Shown here one piece after another: positions 6,385 to 9,692 of a stretch of 9,692 nucleotides of DNA. This stretch comes from Bacteroidota bacterium. Its GTDB lineage: Bacteria; Bacteroidota; Bacteroidia; UKL13-3. Position 1 is the stretch's first letter; every line of letters starts with the position of its first letter. A model generated the notes under the pieces. That model searched no databases. It was not told the DNA's origin and saw only the letters and a program-made list of their open reading frames with translations. Where the stretch lies: positions 1 to 9,692 of the forward strand of contig RDYC01000249.1 of the NCBI GenBank assembly GCA_004293295.1. Direction: 5' to 3'. The position numbers and the translations under genes were made by a program.

Positions 6385-6432
6385 AGGCGCGAAAATACGG
6401 GAATTATTTTAAACCCCCTCATTTTCGCGCCT
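6385..6432 (-). repeat. 12-bp perfect inverted repeat (possible RNA hairpin) in the rpsN-rpsH spacer
   Basis: AGGCGCGAAAAT (6385-6396) and ATTTTCGCGCCT (6421-6432) are perfect reverse complements around a 24-nt loop. In the operon's direction the hairpin is preceded by an A/T run and followed by CATTTAAC, without a U-tract, so it is not a classical intrinsic terminator. On the plus strand it is followed by TAATTTTTTAA, so it could end antisense transcription. A second pairing, AAATGAGG (6380-6387) with CCTCATTT (6417-6424), overlaps it and would be alternative, or pseudoknot-like if both stems are trimmed. Confidence 0.65.
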
Positions 6433-6456
6433 TAATTTTTTAATTTGGCAATAAAA

Positions 6457-6726
6457 TTACCAGCTCGCTTTGGTTACGCCCGGGATTTTGCCCATCAAAG
6501 CCATTTCGCGGAACTGATTACGGCAAAGGCCGAAATCACGCATATAACCTTTTGGACGTCCGGTTAACTTGCAACGGTTTTTTAAACGCACAGGTGATGA
6601 ATTGCGAGGAAGTTTTTGCAAACCGTCCAAGTCGCCTGCTGCTTTTAATGCTGCTCTTTTTGCTGCATAACGTGCAACTAACTTTTCACGTTTTACTTGA
6701 CGAGCTTTTATTGATTCTTTAGCCAT
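6457..6726 (-). CDS. rpsN: 30S ribosomal protein S14 (uS14), long form with partly lost zinc motif
   Basis: 30S head protein near the A and P sites. Length 89, the long form typical of zinc-independent S14. The N-terminal half is helical and basic (AKESIKARQVKREKLVARY). The conserved part is LPRNSSPVRLKNRCKLTGRP (39-58), KGYMRDFGLCRNQFREMA (59-76), ending GKIPGVTKASW. In zinc-binding S14 two CxxC pairs are present; here the matching positions are Cys52/Thr55 and Cys68/Gln71, so one Cys of each pair remains and zinc binding is unlikely. It starts 5 nt after rplE and is followed by the 151-nt spacer before rpsH. The start has an A/T-rich leader only. Confidence 0.98.
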   Translation of the reverse strand: MAKESIKARQVKREKLVARYAAKRAALKAAGDLDGLQKLPRNSSPVRLKNRCKLTGRPKGYMRDFGLCRNQFREMALMGKIPGVTKASW

Positions 6727-6731
6727 TATTC

Positions 6732-7277
6732 TTATTTTTTAAATGGTAATCCAAATTCTTTTAACAATGCATGGCATTCTTCGTCTGTTTTTGCTGTAGT
6801 TACGAAGGTAATGTCCATACCATTAATGCGGGTTACTTTGTCAATCACCATCTCAGGGAAAATGATTTGTTCAGTAACACCCATGGTGTAATTTCCGCGA
6901 CCATCAAATCCTTTCACGTTTAATCCTGCGAAATCGCGCACACGTGGCAACGAAACAGCAATTAAACGATCCAAAAATTCATACATGTTATCGCCACGTA
7001 ATGTTACGCGAGCACCAATAGGAACGTTTTTACGTAATTTAAAGTTAGAAACGTCCTTTTTAGATTTGGTTCCTACTGCTTTTTGGCCGGTAATGATTGT
7101 CATTTCCTGAATGGCCTGGTCAACAATTTTCTTATCGGCAACTGCTGCGCCAAGTCCTTGGTTTAAACAAATTTTGCTTAAACGTGGTACTTGCATTACA
7201 TTTTTGTACGCAAACTTTTCTTTTAAAGCCGGCACAACTGATTTGCTGTATGTTTCTTTTAATCTTGGAGTATACAT
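6732..7277 (-). CDS. rplE: 50S ribosomal protein L5 (uL5)
   Basis: Binds 5S rRNA with L18, touches the P-site tRNA and bridges to S13 in the head. Length 181, usual 178-185. Conserved parts are the N-terminal YTPRLKETY, then KNVMQVPRLSKICLNQGLG (25-43), ITGQKAVGTKSKKDVSNFKL (62-81) with the following RKNVPIGARVTLRG (82-95), and LPRVRDFAGLNVKGFDGRGN (110-129) followed by YTMGVTEQIIFPEM (130-143). It lies 8 nt after rplX and 5 nt before rpsN. In E. coli the S8 repressor site is near the start of this gene; I see no obvious long inverted repeat there in this sequence. Confidence 0.98.
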   Translation of the reverse strand: MYTPRLKETYSKSVVPALKEKFAYKNVMQVPRLSKICLNQGLGAAVADKKIVDQAIQEMTIITGQKAVGTKSKKDVSNFKLRKNVPIGARVTLRGDNMYEFLDRLIAVSLPRVRDFAGLNVKGFDGRGNYTMGVTEQIIFPEMVIDKVTRINGMDITFVTTAKTDEECHALLKEFGLPFKK

Positions 7278-7285
7278 ATCCGTTA

Positions 7286-7624
7286 TTATTCTATTACCTC
7301 ACCTGATTTTTTTGATATGCGCACAATTTTACCTTCTTCGGTAACTTTGCGGCCTATACGGGTAGCATTACCCGATTTATCTACCACCTTAAGGTTTGAT
7401 ACATTAATAGGAGCTTCCTTTTTAATAATTCCACCTTGTTGGTTTTGAGCATTGGGCTTGGTATGGCGGCTAACAATGTTTATGCCTTCTACCAAAGCGC
7501 GTTTTTCAGTATTAAATACTTCCAACACACGGCCTTTTTTGCCCTTATCATCTCCGGTAATTACCATTACCATATCTCCCTTTTTAATATGGAGCTTTGT
7601 TTGTTTATTAAACTTCCTTTCCAT
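7286..7624 (-). CDS. rplX: 50S ribosomal protein L24 (uL24)
   Basis: Early assembly initiator of the 50S subunit, found near the peptide exit tunnel. Length 112, a little longer than the 104 of E. coli. The KOW motif lies at about 12-40: HIKKGDMVMVITGDDKGKKG (12-31) and RVLEVFN. Next come EGINIVSRHTKPN (46-58), QQGGIIKKEAPINVSNLKVV (62-81) and a basic end. The ATG is 1 nt after the rplN stop and is served by a GGAGGT Shine-Dalgarno sequence lying inside the last codons of rplN, so translation of the two genes is probably coupled. This start is well supported. Confidence 0.98.
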   Translation of the reverse strand: MERKFNKQTKLHIKKGDMVMVITGDDKGKKGRVLEVFNTEKRALVEGINIVSRHTKPNAQNQQGGIIKKEAPINVSNLKVVDKSGNATRIGRKVTEEGKIVRISKKSGEVIE

Positions 7625-7625
7625 T

Positions 7626-7994
7626 TTACAATACCTCCGGTGCTAGTGAAACGATTTTCATAAATTGCTTTTCGCGTAACTCACGAGCTACTGGGCCAAA
7701 AATACGGGTAGCCCTTGGTTCGTCTTGAGCGTTTAAAAGCACGCATGAGTTGTCGTCAAAACGGATATATGATCCGTCTGATCTTCTCACTTCCTTTTTG
7801 GTGCGCACCACAACTGCTTTGGAAACAGCTCCTTTTTTTACGCCTCCTGATGGTAGTGCACTTTTAACCGACACTACTATTTTATCGCCTACAGAAGCGT
7901 AGCGTCTAGCTGTTCCACCCAGTACTCTTATACAAAGTACTTCTTTGGCGCCACTGTTATCAGCTACTTTAAGTCTTGATTCTTGTTGTATCAT
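7626..7994 (-). CDS. rplN: 50S ribosomal protein L14 (uL14)
   Basis: Large-subunit protein at the intersubunit face, contacting 16S rRNA helix 14. Length 122, exactly typical. It starts MIQQESRLKVADNSGAKEVL, has SALPSGGVKKGAVSKAVVVR (45-64), and ends with the diagnostic IRFDDNSCVLLN (77-88), EPRATRIFGPVARELRE (92-108) and IVSLAPEVL. The start is 2 nt after rpsQ, with no Shine-Dalgarno motif. Its last codons (Pro-Glu-Val, CCG GAG GTA) double as the ribosome-binding site of rplX. Confidence 0.98.
   Translation of the reverse strand: MIQQESRLKVADNSGAKEVLCIRVLGGTARRYASVGDKIVVSVKSALPSGGVKKGAVSKAVVVRTKKEVRRSDGSYIRFDDNSCVLLNAQDEPRATRIFGPVARELREKQFMKIVSLAPEVL
7633..7638 (-). promoter_or_regulatory. 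Shine-Dalgarno sequence of rplX inside rplN
   Basis: On the minus strand GGAGGT lies 8 nt before the rplX ATG at 7624 and overlaps the rplN codons for Glu-Val near its C-terminus. Because the L14 end PEVL is itself conserved, the match is partly forced by the protein sequence, but the spacing is ideal. It and the rplF site are the two strong matches in this window. Confidence 0.7.
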
Positions 7995-7996
7995 GA

Positions 7997-8269
7997 TTAC
8001 TTAGCTTTTTCAATAATTTCTACTAATCTCCAACGTTTGTCTTTACTCAGCGGACGAGTTTCCATTAACTTAACGATATCGTTCATACCGCATTCGTTTT
8101 TTTCGTCATGAGCTTTAAATGTTGATGTCATTTTAATGAATTTCCCGTACTTAGGGTGCATCACTTTACGCTCAACGGCCACTACAATGGTTTTTTGCAT
8201 TTTGTTGCTCACCACTTTGCCGATGATTACCTTGCGCGAATTTCTTACTTCTGTTGCTGTTGTTTCCAT
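7997..8269 (-). CDS. rpsQ: 30S ribosomal protein S17 (uS17)
   Basis: Primary 16S rRNA-binding protein of the 5' domain. Length 90, slightly longer than the 84 of E. coli because of a short N-terminal extension (METTATEVRNS). The OB-fold signature is clear: RKVIIGKVVSNKMQKTIVVA (12-31), ERKVMHPKYGKFIKMTSTFK (33-52), AHDEKNECGMNDIVKLMETR (53-72) and PLSKDKRWRLVEII (73-86). It starts 8 nt after rpmC and ends 2 nt before rplN, the standard rpmC-rpsQ-rplN order that joins the S10 and spc segments. There is no promoter-sized gap at this junction, so the two segments are probably co-transcribed here. Confidence 0.98.
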   Translation of the reverse strand: METTATEVRNSRKVIIGKVVSNKMQKTIVVAVERKVMHPKYGKFIKMTSTFKAHDEKNECGMNDIVKLMETRPLSKDKRWRLVEIIEKAK

Positions 8270-8277
8270 CTTACTGA

Positions 8278-8484
8278 TTATTGAGCATTCGCCAATTCTA
8301 GTTGTCTTCTTTTTTGCTCGGTTAATAAACGTGCAATTAACTTTTTGCTGTCTTTAATAGAGTTGGTATTCTCTAAGGGGGTAACTGCATGATTAAACAT
8401 GGTTTTGGTTAATTGCAGTTTCTCGGCTTTAATGCGAGCGCCTAACTCTTTTGTAGACAATTCTCTGATTTCTGTATTGTTCAT
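8278..8484 (-). CDS. rpmC: 50S ribosomal protein L29 (uL29)
   Basis: Small helical protein beside the peptide exit tunnel, near where trigger factor and SRP dock. Length 68, usual 60-70. The two-helix hairpin is seen in EIRELSTKELGARIKAEKLQ (5-24), a turn with TPLENTNSIKDS (35-46), then KKLIARLLTEQKRRQLE (47-63). The start is 1 nt after the rplP stop, so it probably depends on ribosomes finishing rplP; no Shine-Dalgarno motif is visible in the end of rplP. Confidence 0.97.
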   Translation of the reverse strand: MNNTEIRELSTKELGARIKAEKLQLTKTMFNHAVTPLENTNSIKDSKKLIARLLTEQKRRQLELANAQ

Positions 8485-8485
8485 G

Positions 8486-8905
8486 TTATGCTACGTAGTC
8501 AGGTTTAACAATAAATTTAGTTACTACTGGCAACTTTTGGGCAGCTAAGCGCATGGCTTCTTTAGCAACATCCATTGGTACACCTTCAATTTCAAACATA
8601 ATCACACCTGGTTTAACCGGTGCCACCCAATACTCAGGTGCTCCCTTACCTTTACCCATACGCACCTCTGCAGGCTTTTTGGTAATAGGCTTGTCAGGGA
8701 AAATACGAATCCAAACCTGGCCTTCACGTTTCATGTGACGGGTTAAGGCGATACGCGCAGCTTCTAATTGTTTAGCTGTGATATATTTGGTTTCAATCGA
8801 TTTTAAACCGAATGATCCGAAAGCTAAAACTGCACCACGTGTAGCATTGCCACGAACACGGCCTTTTTGTTGCTTTCTAAATTTAGTTCTTTTTGGTTGT
8901 AACAT
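8486..8905 (-). CDS. rplP: 50S ribosomal protein L16 (uL16)
   Basis: Late-assembly protein that positions tRNA at the A and P sites. Length 139, usual 136-144. Diagnostic stretches are MLQPKRTKFRKQQKGR (1-16), LAFGSFGLKSIE (27-38), ITAKQLEAARIALTRHMKRE (42-61), VWIRIFPDKPITKKPAEVRM (64-83) and GKGKGAPEYWVAPVKPG (84-100). Arg82 aligns with the E. coli Arg81 that is hydroxylated there (family knowledge only). The start is 32 nt after rpsC with an A/T-rich leader and is 1 nt from rpmC at the other end. Confidence 0.98.
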   Translation of the reverse strand: MLQPKRTKFRKQQKGRVRGNATRGAVLAFGSFGLKSIETKYITAKQLEAARIALTRHMKREGQVWIRIFPDKPITKKPAEVRMGKGKGAPEYWVAPVKPGVIMFEIEGVPMDVAKEAMRLAAQKLPVVTKFIVKPDYVA

Positions 8906-8937
8906 CTCTATATGTAATTTATTACCAACTACCTTTA

Positions 8938-9692
8938 TTAATTTCTAGGCCTTCTATCTCCGCCCGGCTTTCTATCACCTCCAGGTTTTCTATCACCCCT
9001 TGGTCTGTCATTTCTTCTTTCACCGCGTGGCCTGTCTCCTGCTGCTCTTCTGTCGTTACCGCCACGGCTCGGACCACGGTTAGCACCTTCTGCACTATTT
9101 ACCCCAACATTTGGAGATAAATCACGCTTACCATATACTTCACCCTTACAGATCCACACTTTTATACCAATTTTGCCATATACAGTTAGCGCTTCAGCAA
9201 TGGTATAATCAATATCTGCACGCAAAGTATGTAAAGGTGTTCTACCTTCTTTATACGACTCTGAACGAGCCATCTCAGCACCACCTAAACGGCCAGATAC
9301 CATGATTTTTATTCCTTCAGCACCCATTCTCATGGTTGATGCAATAGCTGTTTTAAGAGCACGTTTGTATGAAACACGAGCTTCTAACTGGCTGGCAATG
9401 GTTTCTCCAACTAATGCCGCATCAAGTTCAGGACGCTTAATCTCAAAAATATTGATTTGCACATCTTTTTGAGTAAGCTTTTTAATCTCTTCCTTAATTT
9501 TATCAACTTCTGATCCGGCTTTACCAATTACGATACCCGGACGTGAAGTATGAATAGTGATGATAATACGCTTAATCGTTCTTTCAATAATGATGCGCGC
9601 AATACCACCTTTAGCTATACGAGCTTTAAGGTATTTTCTGATTTTCTCATCTTCAATAAGTTTATCAGCAAAATTATTTCCACCGTACCAGT
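8938..9692 (-). CDS. rpsC: 30S ribosomal protein S3 (uS3), 5' end missing, with Arg/Gly-rich C-terminal tail
   Basis: Protein of the 30S head at the mRNA entry site with helicase activity in E. coli. The frame is open to the right edge; 250 residues are visible, starting WYGGNNFADK. By comparison with E. coli about 20 residues are missing. The KH domain has RPGIVIGKAG (visible 50-59, GxxG at 56-59). The C-terminal domain has VSGRLGGAEMARSE, GRTPLHTLRADIDY and GKIGIKVWICKGEVYGK. A GTG at 9462 is internal, not the start. After RDL the last 59 residues (8941-9117) are a low-complexity tail rich in Arg, Gly and Asp, far longer in repeats than the E. coli end. It lies 32 nt before rplP; rplV would be expected upstream, outside the window. 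Confidence 0.97.
   Translation of the reverse strand, partial: WYGGNNFADKLIEDEKIRKYLKARIAKGGIARIIIERTIKRIIITIHTSRPGIVIGKAGSEVDKIKEEIKKLTQKDVQINIFEIKRPELDAALVGETIASQLEARVSYKRALKTAIASTMRMGAEGIKIMVSGRLGGAEMARSESYKEGRTPLHTLRADIDYTIAEALTVYGKIGIKVWICKGEVYGKRDLSPNVGVNSAEGANRGPSRGGNDRRAAGDRPRGERRNDRPRGDRKPGGDRKPGGDRRPRN
8950..9003 (-). repeat. Three tandem 18-bp repeats coding P-[RG]-G-D-R-[KR] in the rpsC tail
   Basis: Three imperfect 18-bp units (8950-8967, 8968-8985, 8986-9003) encode the hexapeptides PRGDRK, PGGDRK and PGGDRR, read on the minus strand. A looser version, RPRGERR and NDR, precedes them. Such in-frame units can change copy number by slippage without breaking the gene. Confidence 0.75.

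Larger units (their letters stand above)
6306..6456 (-). other. Long structured intergenic spacer between rpsN and rpsH
   Basis: This 151-nt gap has no plausible gene. It holds a 12-bp perfect inverted repeat (6385-6396 with 6421-6432) and a second, weaker inverted repeat nearer rpsH (6321-6326 with 6352-6357), separated by A/T-rich sequence. All other gaps visible in the block are 1-58 nt, so the length is unusual. I looked for TAnnTTTG on the minus strand: the best is TATTTTCG, one mismatch, with no TTG at the -33 distance, so I do not call a promoter. It is probably transcribed as part of the operon and may be an attenuator, a processing site or a protein-binding leader for rpsH (inference). 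Confidence 0.6.

Noticed and set aside
6389..6396. Promoter in the rpsN-rpsH gap (minus-strand TATTTTCG)
   Set aside because: One mismatch to TAnnTTTG and no TTG at the -33 distance.
6385..6432. Intrinsic terminator for the operon
   Set aside because: In the direction of the operon no U-tract follows the hairpin, and essential genes lie downstream.
7097..7344. Plus-strand open frames opposite rplE and rplX
   Set aside because: Antisense shadows of certain genes, no independent start signals.
9460..9462. GTG as a possible rpsC start
   Set aside because: The same frame continues upstream to the window edge with clear S3 sequence including the KH GxxG motif, so this GTG is an internal valine.
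1..9692. Search for tRNA genes, CRISPR arrays, insertion sequences, toxin-antitoxin or defence genes
   Set aside because: Every stretch is accounted for by ribosomal, secY, infA or rpoA coding sequence or short gaps; no cloverleaf, repeat-spacer array or transposase was seen.

Overview
This window is a stretch of a bacterial S10-spc-alpha ribosomal protein cluster, all encoded on the minus strand, so genes are transcribed from the right edge to the left. I identify 21 genes, two of them cut by the window edges. In transcription order they are rpsC (5' end missing), rplP, rpmC, rpsQ, rplN, rplX, rplE, rpsN, rpsH, rplF, rplR, rpsE, rpmD, rplO, secY, infA, rpmJ, rpsM, rpsK, rpsD and rpoA (3' end missing). 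Two of these, rpmD (59 aa) and rpmJ (38 aa), are very short and were found by translating the gaps by hand.

The organism looks like a member of the Bacteroidota. The DNA is AT-rich. Most start codons are preceded by A/T-rich sequence with no Shine-Dalgarno motif. The secY-infA gap holds a perfect match to the Bacteroidota -7 promoter element (TAnnTTTG) with a TTG 20 nt upstream. The RpoA N-terminus and the zinc-ligand-poor forms of L36 and S14 also fit. I cannot assign an order or family from this window alone.

Layout: 8938-9692 is rpsC, ending in an Arg/Gly/Asp-rich tail with a three-copy hexapeptide repeat. 6457-8905 is a tightly packed block (rplP to rpsN) with gaps of 1 to 8 nt. 6306-6456 is the only long gap, 151 nt; it holds a 12-bp perfect inverted repeat, an overlapping alternative pairing, and a second inverted repeat just before rpsH. 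2413-6305 runs rpsH to secY with gaps of 3 to 20 nt. 2355-2412 is a 58-nt gap with the predicted promoter for the alpha-operon part (infA, rpmJ, rpsM, rpsK, rpsD, rpoA). No map or adk gene lies between secY and infA.

Together the genes supply small- and large-subunit ribosomal proteins, the translocon channel SecY, initiation factor IF-1 and the RNA polymerase alpha subunit. This is core housekeeping DNA. I see no mobile element, CRISPR array, tRNA, defence system or other accessory system. The points most worth a second look are the structured rpsN-rpsH spacer, the two strong Shine-Dalgarno sequences (rplF, rplX) in a lineage that seldom uses them, the infA promoter, and the repetitive S3 tail.
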